Below, one piece after another: positions 15,796-22,152 of a stretch of DNA of 22,152 bases. Both the position numbers and the translations under genes were made by a program. Origin of the DNA: a bacterium (GTDB taxonomy: Bacteria > Auribacterota > UBA3054); NCBI GenBank assembly GCA_017444325.1, contig JAFSWV010000101.1:1-22152 (forward strand). Direction: 5' to 3'. How positions within the stretch are numbered: the first letter of the stretch is position 1; each line of letters opens with the position of its first letter. A model generated the notes under the pieces. The model made no database searches. It was given only the letters and a program-made list of their open reading frames with translations, and was not told the DNA's origin.

Positions 15796-16647
15796 ATGAA
15801 ACATAAAGGCTTTACTATTTTGGAACTGCTTCTGACGATGTCGATCATGGTCATGGTCATGACTATGATCCAGTCGGCTCTGGCCATTTCCAGTAAAGTC
15901 TGCACCGGCGGCCGCGACAGGGCTCAGCTTTTCCACGGAGCGAGGCTTGCTATGGACGAGATGTTGAACGCTTTTGCCAACATGGAGTACGCTTCGACCG
16001 GCAAATACGAATTCGTAGCTTCGACAGGCGACGTTGAGGGTTATCCCAGGGACAGCATAGACATGGTGACGCTTGCTCCTCCAATGCAGCTTGATTCCCG
16101 CTGGCTAGCCGGGGAAGTGAGAGTCTGCTATTCCATAGCGACAGGCGAGGACGGTCTTTCCGTTCTTCAAAAGGAACTGTCTTATCCGACCGATGACGAC
16201 ACCAACGCCGATATTCCGTCCGTCGTTCCCTTGGTGGAAGGCGTAGTAGGTATGGAGCTCTCTTTTTACGATGAGGACGGCAATCTTTCCAGAGGCTGGG
16301 ACACTTCCATATCAGAGCAGGACGGCTCGAAGCCTTACGAAGTCGTCATAACGCTGTTCCTGGACCTCGGCAAAACCATTCAGCCTCTCTGCAGCGCCGC
16401 TATGCTTCCCACGATGAAAGTCAAGAACGGCCAGAACGACGGTGTGAACGGATCCAATGGAAACGGGAATAACAGCGGTCCCGTTCCCGAGATGGAAGAG
16501 CCGGAAAATGACTTCGGCGGCGGTGGCGGCGGAAGGCAAGGCGGCCAGCGGCGCGGCGGCGGTTCCGGCGGCCCGGGCGGATCAGGCGGCAGAAGCGGGG
16601 GTGGCGGTCCAAGAGGCGGAGGACCGGGAGGCCCCTCGCCGGAATAG
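15796..16647 (+). CDS. GspJ-like minor pseudopilin with glycine-rich C-terminal tail
   Basis: A 283-residue type II secretion/type IV pilus-like minor pilin. The very short leader MKHKG is followed by the prepilin peptidase site G5|F6 and the hydrophobic FTILELLLTMSIMVMVM with Glu at +5 (E10). The size and the helix-then-beta domain (QLFHGARLAMDEML, later PLVEGVVGMELSFYDEDG and PYEVVITLFLDL) resemble GspJ, the tip pseudopilin; a PilW-like minor pilin is possible. Residues 210-240 are a Gly/Asn then Pro/Glu linker, and 241-283 are almost only Gly, Arg, Ser and Pro, a tail not found in the GspJ proteins I know. The start is one base after the HAD stop without a clear ribosome binding site, so translation is probably coupled. 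Confidence 0.82.
   Translation: MKHKGFTILELLLTMSIMVMVMTMIQSALAISSKVCTGGRDRAQLFHGARLAMDEMLNAFANMEYASTGKYEFVASTGDVEGYPRDSIDMVTLAPPMQLDSRWLAGEVRVCYSIATGEDGLSVLQKELSYPTDDDTNADIPSVVPLVEGVVGMELSFYDEDGNLSRGWDTSISEQDGSKPYEVVITLFLDLGKTIQPLCSAAMLPTMKVKNGQNDGVNGSNGNGNNSGPVPEMEEPENDFGGGGGGRQGGQRRGGGSGGPGGSGGRSGGGGPRGGGPGGPSPE
16516..16644 (+). repeat. Low-complexity GGN-rich tract coding the Gly/Arg/Ser/Pro tail
   Basis: About 43 codons, nearly all GGC/GGA/GGT glycine mixed with CGC/AGA/AGG arginine, serine and proline. Glycine codons vary, so it is not a simple recent expansion of one unit. The tract ends at the stop codon of the pseudopilin gene. Confidence 0.8.
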
Positions 16648-16662
16648 ATTAATGAGTTAATC
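16647..16662 (+). repeat. Short inverted repeat GATTAA-TGAG-TTAATC between pseudopilin and AT-rich gene
   Basis: Perfect six-base arms around a four-base centre, beginning at the last base of the pseudopilin stop codon. No T run follows, so it is not a rho-independent terminator. It could be an operator or merely mark the junction where GC-rich sequence gives way to AT-rich sequence. Chance occurrence in AT-rich DNA is quite possible. Confidence 0.4.
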
Positions 16663-16680
16663 ATCAAAAAGACCTTCATA

Positions 16681-17466
16681 ATGAAAAAAGCATTTTTATT
16701 TCTATCATTAATTCTTCTTGCTGGCTGTAGCACGACGCATTTTTACGTCACAGATGACGGCTTCAAAGTTGCGGAAAATGGATCTAAATTGCAAGAGAAA
16801 GATTTTAAAGGCAGCGATTTTTTTATAGTGAATCCGCCTAACGAGTACTATAGAGACTTAAATGGATATGTATTCTTTTTCATTTCTGATTTCATGATTT
16901 CCCAAAATTATGTGCAGCCGGCTGATAAACCTCTAATAAGCCAGAAACTTCAAAAAAAAGGAGAAGCGGTTTTGCTGAAAAACGGGGAAGTGTTTTTTGT
17001 TAGATATGATGACGATCAAGAAGTTTTCAAAACATATTCGTACCTAATGCAGATAGACAACGCTGCATATAACCAATATTGTCAAAGCATTGATGAATTT
17101 ATAAAACTGAAGAGAGCCGCTTACAATTGTCAATGGGTGCTTGATAATTGCCAGAATCCCTTAAAAACGATAACCAGGCAAGTGTCTGTACCGCGGACAG
17201 AATATCAAACAGTTACTAGGAGCGCCAATACTTCCTACTACGGCGACTTATATGGAGGTGCCACGACCTACTACACATCTGTTGAACCATACACCGTCTA
17301 TGACACCAAGACGGAATATGTAACGATTGCAAACCCTGATTATAACCCCGTGAAAGTTGATCAGGCTAAAGAATTATTGCCGGTTGTGCTCGCAGAGATA
17401 GATAAATTGGATGCGATTATAAAAGATTTGTTTGTTAGGATCTTCTACATTCAAGAAGTTAATTAA
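16681..17466 (+). CDS. AT-rich lipoprotein of unknown function inside the secretion cluster
   Basis: I do not recognise this 261-residue protein. It has a clear lipoprotein signal peptide: MKK, a hydrophobic run, and the lipobox LAGC at 13-16 with lipidated Cys16. The mature protein is rich in Tyr, Asp, Asn and Lys, with a Tyr/Thr-rich stretch (about 175-225) holding TEYQTVTRS and TEYVTIANP, and a C-terminal helix rich in hydrophobic residues. Base composition differs sharply from the neighbours: three 60-base lines I counted gave 33-38% GC, against 53% in a line of the following ATPase gene. This suggests recent acquisition or relaxed composition. The start at 16681 lacks a recognisable ribosome binding site. 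It might be a pilotin-like or surface lipoprotein for the secretion system, but nothing in the sequence proves that. Confidence 0.8.
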   Translation: MKKAFLFLSLILLAGCSTTHFYVTDDGFKVAENGSKLQEKDFKGSDFFIVNPPNEYYRDLNGYVFFFISDFMISQNYVQPADKPLISQKLQKKGEAVLLKNGEVFFVRYDDDQEVFKTYSYLMQIDNAAYNQYCQSIDEFIKLKRAAYNCQWVLDNCQNPLKTITRQVSVPRTEYQTVTRSANTSYYGDLYGGATTYYTSVEPYTVYDTKTEYVTIANPDYNPVKVDQAKELLPVVLAEIDKLDAIIKDLFVRIFYIQEVN

Positions 17467-17521
17467 ACATCTTAGAAATTGGATGTAATAATTTATTCAG
17501 CATTAAACTAGAAAAATAAAA

Positions 17522-19054
17522 ATGGGCGAGAACGAATTCAATCTGTCGACAGCCAAAATAGACCAGCAGCTCTTCTATAAGCTGCCCTACGCCTTTTTGG
17601 AGAAGCATCAGCTTATTCCCATCTGTGAACCGCAGCCCGGGGTAACGCAGGTCGCCATGGCGGATCCTGACGACATCGAGACCTTGGATGAATTGCAGCG
17701 CGTCATAAACACCAAGCTTGAGATTGTCAAAGCGACTCCCGAGGAGATCGCGGAGGCCATCGAGCGCTGCAACAGCGGCAACGCCCAGTCCGTCGAGAAA
17801 GTCATTCAGGACTTGACGGAGGACGACCTTGAGATCATCGGCAACATCAGGGAAGACCAGGACGGCGTGGATGTGGCGAACGAGGCGCCGATCATCAAGC
17901 TCGTGAACCTGATCATTTGGAACGCCCTGCAGATGAGGGCTTCCGATATTCACATCGAGCCTTTCGAGAACCAGCTTCTGGTGAGGTACAGAGTGGACGG
18001 CGTCCTGCACGAGATGAGCTCACCGCCCCACAATTTGCACGCCGCCATTCTCTCGCGTATAAAGATCATGTCCGACCTCGACATCTCCGAGCGCAGGACG
18101 ACTCAGGACGGCCGCATCCAGATGAAGCTTGGCTCAAAGGAGATCGACATCCGTGTCTCCATCATGCCGACCGTCTGGGGCGAGAACGTAGTCATGCGTC
18201 TTCTGGACAAGAGCGGGCTGATGCTCGACCTCACTGACCTGGGCTTTGACGAGCACCACCTGAAACTATACGATTCCATGCTGAGAGTCTCGCACGGCAT
18301 CGTTCTGGTTACAGGACCTACCGGCAGCGGTAAAACTACGACGCTCTACAGTTCGCTGAAAGTTTTGAACAAGCCGGACGTCAAGATCATCACGATCGAA
18401 GACCCTGTCGAATACCAGATCAAAGGCATCAACCAGATACACGTCAACGCCAAAGTTGGTTTGACTTTCGCGCAGGGCCTGCGCTCTATTCTGCGTCAGG
18501 ACCCCGACATCGTGATGGTCGGTGAAATTCGTGACGTGGAGACCGCCGAGACAGACGTGCAGGCGTCTTTGACCGGCCACCTTGTCTTCTCAACCTTGCA
18601 CACCAACGACGCTCCCTCCGCCATCACGCGTCTCATCGACATGGGCGTGGAGCCGTACCTGATCACGTCTTCCGTGATCGGCGTACTGGCCCAGCGACTT
18701 GTGAGAGTCTTGTGTCCCTATTGCAAGGAGGAAACTGAAGAGGACGTGACGGAAGCGCTCGACAGGCTTATGATCCCGGAGGAAATAGCGCCGAGAGGCA
18801 AGCACAAGATCTACAAGGCCAAAGGCTGCGAGAAGTGCCGCGACACAGGCTTCAAAGGCAGGATCTCGCTTTTCGAGATCATGCAGATGTCTGAGGAGAT
18901 CAAGGCGCTGACCCTGAAGAGGGCGGCGGCTTATGAAATAAAGAAGCAAGCCATAAAAGAGGGCATGGTGACCCTGCAGCATTCCGGCTGGCAGAAAGTC
19001 TTAGCCGGCGTGACGACGCTGGAGGAAGTCCTGAGCGTCACAGAGGAAGTGTAA
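17522..19054 (+). CDS. gspE: Type II secretion / type IV pilus assembly ATPase (GspE/PilB family)
   Basis: A 510-residue cytoplasmic ATPase that powers pseudopilus or pilus assembly. The N-terminal domain spans about 10-80. The core has ASDIHIEP (140-147), Walker A GPTGSGKTTT (265-274), the Asp box TIEDPVEY (291-298), Walker B RQDPDIVMVGEIRD (325-338, catalytic Glu335) and the His box TGHLVFSTLHTNDAPSA (351-367). The tetracysteine zinc site C398-x2-C401...C436-x2-C439 marks assembly ATPases and separates it from PilT retraction ATPases. The length and single N-terminal domain favour GspE over the longer PilB, but the PilM/N/O-like neighbours leave both open. Upstream 55 bases are AT-rich like the preceding lipoprotein gene and show no good ribosome binding site. 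No GspF/PilC gene, usually next to this one, is present in the window. Confidence 0.95.
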   Translation: MGENEFNLSTAKIDQQLFYKLPYAFLEKHQLIPICEPQPGVTQVAMADPDDIETLDELQRVINTKLEIVKATPEEIAEAIERCNSGNAQSVEKVIQDLTEDDLEIIGNIREDQDGVDVANEAPIIKLVNLIIWNALQMRASDIHIEPFENQLLVRYRVDGVLHEMSSPPHNLHAAILSRIKIMSDLDISERRTTQDGRIQMKLGSKEIDIRVSIMPTVWGENVVMRLLDKSGLMLDLTDLGFDEHHLKLYDSMLRVSHGIVLVTGPTGSGKTTTLYSSLKVLNKPDVKIITIEDPVEYQIKGINQIHVNAKVGLTFAQGLRSILRQDPDIVMVGEIRDVETAETDVQASLTGHLVFSTLHTNDAPSAITRLIDMGVEPYLITSSVIGVLAQRLVRVLCPYCKEETEEDVTEALDRLMIPEEIAPRGKHKIYKAKGCEKCRDTGFKGRISLFEIMQMSEEIKALTLKRAAAYEIKKQAIKEGMVTLQHSGWQKVLAGVTTLEEVLSVTEEV

Positions 19055-19080
19055 ACAATCCCAAATAATCGGAGGCAAAT

Positions 19081-19482
19081 ATGAACAACACGAGTCAGAA
19101 GAACAAACGCCGCATGTTGGAACGCGGCTTCACCCTGGTCGAAATGATGGTCGTGGTCGCGGTCATCGGCATCTTAGGCTCCGTAGTCGGCGGCAAACTT
19201 ATCGGCAACACTGAAAAAGCCCGCAAAGCCAAAGCGATCATGGAGATCAAGGAATTCGAGACTCAGGCTGAGCTCTATCAGCTTAACAACGGCAAGCCCA
19301 TAACGGCGCTGTCCGATCTTTATCCGGAGTACCTGAAAGAGGCTCCGGGACCCGATCCCTGGGGCAACGAGTATGTCGTGACCATTGAAAGCGACGGCAC
19401 TGTCCGCGTGACTAGTTCCGGCGTCACCAGTGATGAAACTGAAGGCAAGGCCGGCGGCCAGACCGCCGATTGGGGCAAATGA
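19081..19482 (+). CDS. gspG: GspG-like major pseudopilin
   Basis: A 133-residue prepilin. The 16-residue, positively charged leader ends at Gly16, followed by FTLVEMMVVVAVIGIL with Glu21 at +5, the site for prepilin peptidase cleavage and N-methylation. The following KLIGNTEKARKAKAIMEI, then the LYQLNNGK and PDPWGNEYVV blocks, identify the GspG group, the main subunit of the type II pseudopilus. Differences: the helix-breaking proline usual in VVPxLMG is missing (VVGGKLIG here), the RYPTT block is KPITA, and the C-terminal calcium-loop region is degenerate (ends TADWGK). GGAGG at 19071-19075 is a strong ribosome binding site, the best in this cluster, fitting a subunit needed in many copies. 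Confidence 0.9.
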   Translation: MNNTSQKNKRRMLERGFTLVEMMVVVAVIGILGSVVGGKLIGNTEKARKAKAIMEIKEFETQAELYQLNNGKPITALSDLYPEYLKEAPGPDPWGNEYVVTIESDGTVRVTSSGVTSDETEGKAGGQTADWGK

Positions 19483-19508
19483 TCTTAATTTCCATACTTT
19501 GAACCGCT

Positions 19509-21797
19509 ATGGCTCAGACCAAAAAGAAAAAAAGCATAACCAACCTTTTGTCCGGCGGCGAAAAGACCGTCGCCTTGGACATCGGTTCGCGTTATGTCAA
19601 GCTTGCTATCCTGCAGCGTAAGAAAAACAACGTTGCAGCGAAGCAGCTTGATCAAATGGCGATACCTTTCACCAGCAGCAGGGGAGACGTAACGCCAGAG
19701 GCGGTGAAAGAGACCGTCAAGCAGCTCCTTCAGCGCAACCGAATCAAGGACACCGGCGTTCTTTCCGTGATGTCCCGCGATTTCGTCACGGTCAGCCACC
19801 TTGAGCTTCCCAGCACTGACAGGGAGCAGATCAAGCAGATGCTGGTCTTCGAGGCCGAGAGCCATCTGCCCTTCGCCATGGAGCGCGCCATCACGGCTTT
19901 CGATTTCAAGCCGATCGAACAGCCAAAAGCGGAACCCAAGGAAGGCGAAGAAGCTCCTGCGGAACCGGCGCCCGTCATGTCGAAGGTCGTCTTCGCAGCT
20001 GTCAGGCAGGCGCTCATTCCGAAGTTTCTGGAGCTGCATTCCCAGAAGGGTTTGAAACAGACCGCCATTCAAGTTTCCTCTTTCACGATCTTCAATCTCT
20101 ACGATTACCTGAAGAGGGAGGGGAAGATCCCGGAGACCGAAGGCGACACGCTTATAATCGAAATGGGCGCCCGCAGGACGGAGTTCGTCCTGGTGAACAA
20201 CAAGGGAGAGCTGTCTTTCACGAGGAACGTGGAGAAAGGCGGCGACGACCTTACGATGTTCCTTGCCGGAGAAGAGGGTATTTCTTTTGAGGAAGCTGAG
20301 CAAAGAAAGATCAAAAATTGGGAAGAAACGAAGCTGAACGATCCCGGCGAGCTTTTGCGCGCCATGGAAGGGATCGTGACCGAACTTGACAAGACCATAC
20401 GTTTCCTTAAGAACCGCGGCCTGAGCGAAAACATAACGCAGGTCTGCGTGTCCGGCGGCGGCGCCGCCAGGCCGGAAGTCTGCCGTGCGCTTTCTGCGCC
20501 TTTGGGCATAGACGCTCCTTTGTATCTCAACGGCCTTGAGGCGATAGAAGCGAAAGGCAAGGATCTTTTCGGACCTTCCTTTTCGGCTGTTCTTGGCGCC
20601 GCCTTGGCCCAGGTCGACGAAGCGGCGATCTACATCGATCTTCTGCCGGTCGACGTTGTCAAGCTTCAGCTTCTGGCCATGCGCCGGAAGATGCTTATCA
20701 AACTGGCGATCGGCGTGGCCGCCGTCGCTTTGATAGCGCTTCTGATTCTTGGAATTGCAGTATTGATAAGCAACGCCAAGGTCGAGGCGAAAAACAAGGA
20801 ACTGAAGAGCAAGCTGACGGAGACCAAGAAAGTCGACGCTCTGGAGAAGCGCAACCAGCAGCTTCAGAAGGCTGTCAACGACATCGAGGGCGTCATATCG
20901 AGGAAGACCTCCTGGAATTCCGTTTTGGCCGGCATTTCCTCCTGCATGACGAGCAATCTCTGGATCACGTCCATTGGCGTTGACAAAAACAACACCATGA
21001 CGGTCGAGGGCTACTCCAGGAACGCTGATTATCTGCTCTTTGAAGAGAACATGCAGCGTCAGCTGCGCTTTGAGAATGTGATCGTTCCCAGCGAGAAGAC
21101 CATGTACCAGTACGGGCTGCAGGTGCATTATTTCAAGCTGACCTGCGACATCCTGCCGGATTACAAATACAACGAGAAACTGAGGAACCTGCTGAACCAG
21201 CCGGCTTCCGAAAAGGCAGATGCAACGGAGGTGAACGCGCAACCCGCTCAGGAAGCGCCCGCGAGCCAGTCGCTTGAAAGAAGCGACGCTCCGGCGGAAA
21301 GAAAGGAAGACAAGCCCGAGGAGATCATGGAAGCGCCCATGCAGGGCGCTCCGCTTCGCTTGGGAACGCCCGCCGGAGGCACTTTCAGGGGAAGCTCAAG
21401 GGTAGCTGACGAGCCTCCGAAAACGGAAACGGCTTCCGAGAGCAAGCCGGCCCAAAAGCCGGCCCGTTCCGCCAGGCTCATGAAGAGATCCGACGGTGCT
21501 GCGGAAACTGAAAATGCCAAACCCGAAGCAGGCGAGACCGCGCCTGTGACAGAAGATGCCGCGGAAGCTGCTTTTGAGGAAAAAACGGCGCCCGCTGACG
21601 CAGACGAAAAGGAGGCCCGGTTGAAAGAAAGTGAAAACGCTTCGCCCATAGTTGAATTGAACGATGAAGCGGCCGCCGAAGACACGGCTCTTGAAAAAGC
21701 GGCGGACGAAGCGGAGGAAGAGAGCGGCGGCGACAACGAGGAAACGGCTGACTCGGAAGACGCTTCACTTGACGACAACACGGAGGACGACAAATGA
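19509..21797 (+). CDS. PilM-PilN fusion (GspL-like) inner-membrane assembly protein with long acidic tail
   Basis: A 762-residue protein. Residues 18-375 are a PilM-type actin-like cytoplasmic domain: TVALDIGSRYVKLAIL (20-35, phosphate-binding loop), VFEAESHLPFAMERA, LIIEMGARRTEFVLV and VSGGGAARPEV. YIDLLP at 375-380 corresponds to the INLLP start of PilN. A short basic stretch, one transmembrane helix (396-421), a coiled coil (422-465) and a PilN-like periplasmic domain (466-548) follow. This is the layout of GspL, which combines PilM and PilN functions, and the next gene begins like PilO/GspM. Residues 560-762 are a low-complexity Ala/Glu/Asp/Pro tail with no recognisable fold, expected in the periplasm and unusual for either family. 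An insertion (about 138-156, Pro/Glu-rich) interrupts the actin fold. It starts 26 bases after gspG with a weak ribosome binding site. Confidence 0.9.
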   Translation: MAQTKKKKSITNLLSGGEKTVALDIGSRYVKLAILQRKKNNVAAKQLDQMAIPFTSSRGDVTPEAVKETVKQLLQRNRIKDTGVLSVMSRDFVTVSHLELPSTDREQIKQMLVFEAESHLPFAMERAITAFDFKPIEQPKAEPKEGEEAPAEPAPVMSKVVFAAVRQALIPKFLELHSQKGLKQTAIQVSSFTIFNLYDYLKREGKIPETEGDTLIIEMGARRTEFVLVNNKGELSFTRNVEKGGDDLTMFLAGEEGISFEEAEQRKIKNWEETKLNDPGELLRAMEGIVTELDKTIRFLKNRGLSENITQVCVSGGGAARPEVCRALSAPLGIDAPLYLNGLEAIEAKGKDLFGPSFSAVLGAALAQVDEAAIYIDLLPVDVVKLQLLAMRRKMLIKLAIGVAAVALIALLILGIAVLISNAKVEAKNKELKSKLTETKKVDALEKRNQQLQKAVNDIEGVISRKTSWNSVLAGISSCMTSNLWITSIGVDKNNTMTVEGYSRNADYLLFEENMQRQLRFENVIVPSEKTMYQYGLQVHYFKLTCDILPDYKYNEKLRNLLNQPASEKADATEVNAQPAQEAPASQSLERSDAPAERKEDKPEEIMEAPMQGAPLRLGTPAGGTFRGSSRVADEPPKTETASESKPAQKPARSARLMKRSDGAAETENAKPEAGETAPVTEDAAEAAFEEKTAPADADEKEARLKESENASPIVELNDEAAAEDTALEKAADEAEEESGGDNEETADSEDASLDDNTEDDK

Positions 21798-22152
21798 GAG
21801 CGCTGACCACTAGAGAATGGATGACCGTCGGCATCGGCGGAGCCCTCGTAGTAATCGTTCTGGTCTGGACCCAGCTTATCTCTCCCGGTACCGATAAACT
21901 GGAGTCGAACTCCAAACGTCTGGCCGACCTGAACAAGAACATCGCCACGGCTGACAAGAAGATCAGCCAGGGCGCGAATCTTGCCAAGGACTACAAGAAC
22001 TTAACTGAGCGCTACAGCAACGCGCTGGAGACCATAAACGCTCAGAAGATGCCTGACAATCTGGCGCGCACTTTGCGCGAAGAATTCGCCAAACTGGACG
22101 GCAAATACGGCTCCTCGATCACAAGTACGGCTGTGAAGCAGCCGCAGACTAA
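21794..22152 (+). CDS. PilO/GspM-like inner-membrane protein, N-terminal part (3' end outside window)
   Basis: A frame open to the window end, 119 residues visible, starting at an ATG that overlaps the preceding stop by ATGA. The N-terminus is short and cytoplasmic (MRALTTREW), then a single transmembrane helix (about 10-29), then a coiled-coil-like stretch (KLESNSKRLADLNKNIATAD and on to about 80). This topology, and the place right behind the PilM-PilN fusion, match PilO or GspM, which bind PilN/GspL and the assembly ATPase platform. No sequence motif specific enough to choose between them is visible in this part. Confidence 0.75.
   Translation, partial: MRALTTREWMTVGIGGALVVIVLVWTQLISPGTDKLESNSKRLADLNKNIATADKKISQGANLAKDYKNLTERYSNALETINAQKMPDNLARTLREEFAKLDGKYGSSITSTAVKQPQT

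Noticed and set aside
16457..16660. Plus-strand frame of 67 codons overlapping the glycine-rich tail
   Set aside because: Ala/Gly-rich alternative frame of a low-complexity tract; the pseudopilin frame is supported by its N-terminal motif.
19485..21242. Long minus-strand open frame of 585 codons opposite the PilM-PilN fusion
   Set aside because: It lies wholly opposite a well-supported gene, has no recognisable domain, and its composition (many His, Arg, Leu, Gln) is what reverse reading of this codon usage gives.

Overview
This window looks like a chromosomal segment from a Gram-negative (diderm), probably anaerobic bacterium. The diderm call rests on LpxI (lipid A synthesis), two predicted lipoproteins and a type II secretion / type IV pilus-like gene cluster. 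The anaerobe call rests on an EtfA with a fused two-cluster ferredoxin domain, a form known from electron-bifurcating systems. Base composition is mostly mid-50s % GC by eye. I cannot assign a phylum: Elusimicrobiota, Riflebacteria/Ozemobacteria or Lentisphaerota-like lineages are guesses only. All 19 genes I accept are on the + strand. There are no rRNA or tRNA genes, CRISPR arrays or insertion sequences, and no gene-free stretch exceeds about 125 bases.

Region 1 (1-10500) opens with the 3' end of radA. A promoter with an extended -10 box then precedes a tightly packed run of ten genes with gaps of -4 to +38 bases: a small exported protein of unknown function, recN, a lipoprotein cyclophilin, lpxI, a Gfo/Idh/MocA dehydrogenase, tlyA, NAD kinase, dapA, purN and recG. 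It mixes recombination (recN, recG, with radA next door), envelope synthesis (lpxI, the dehydrogenase, dapA) and core metabolism (nadK, purN). tlyA is broken by a -1 shift at a run of seven A, most simply a lost base in the assembly, although the site is also a formal slippery heptamer.

Region 2 (10501-15133) has its own extended -10 promoter and ends in a strong rho-independent terminator. It encodes an acyl-CoA dehydrogenase, EtfB and ferredoxin-fused EtfA, in the order and domain form of the caffeyl-CoA reductase-Etf (CarCDE) type of flavin-based electron-bifurcating complex. Directly behind them, with no gap, is an unusual fusion of a NeuD/PglD-like left-handed beta-helix acyltransferase to a membrane PAP2 phosphatase.

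Region 3 (15134-22152, running off the end) starts with a promoter and a HAD-like protein. It continues as a secretion/pilus assembly cluster: a GspJ-like pseudopilin with a long glycine-rich tail, an AT-rich lipoprotein of foreign composition, the GspE/PilB ATPase, a GspG-like pseudopilin, a PilM-PilN (GspL-like) fusion with a long acidic tail, and the beginning of a PilO/GspM-like protein. No GspF/PilC, GspD or prepilin peptidase gene lies within the window.

The observations most worth following are the acyltransferase-PAP2 fusion, the predicted bifurcating complex, the tlyA frameshift site, and the secretion cluster with its modified pseudopilins and inserted AT-rich lipoprotein.
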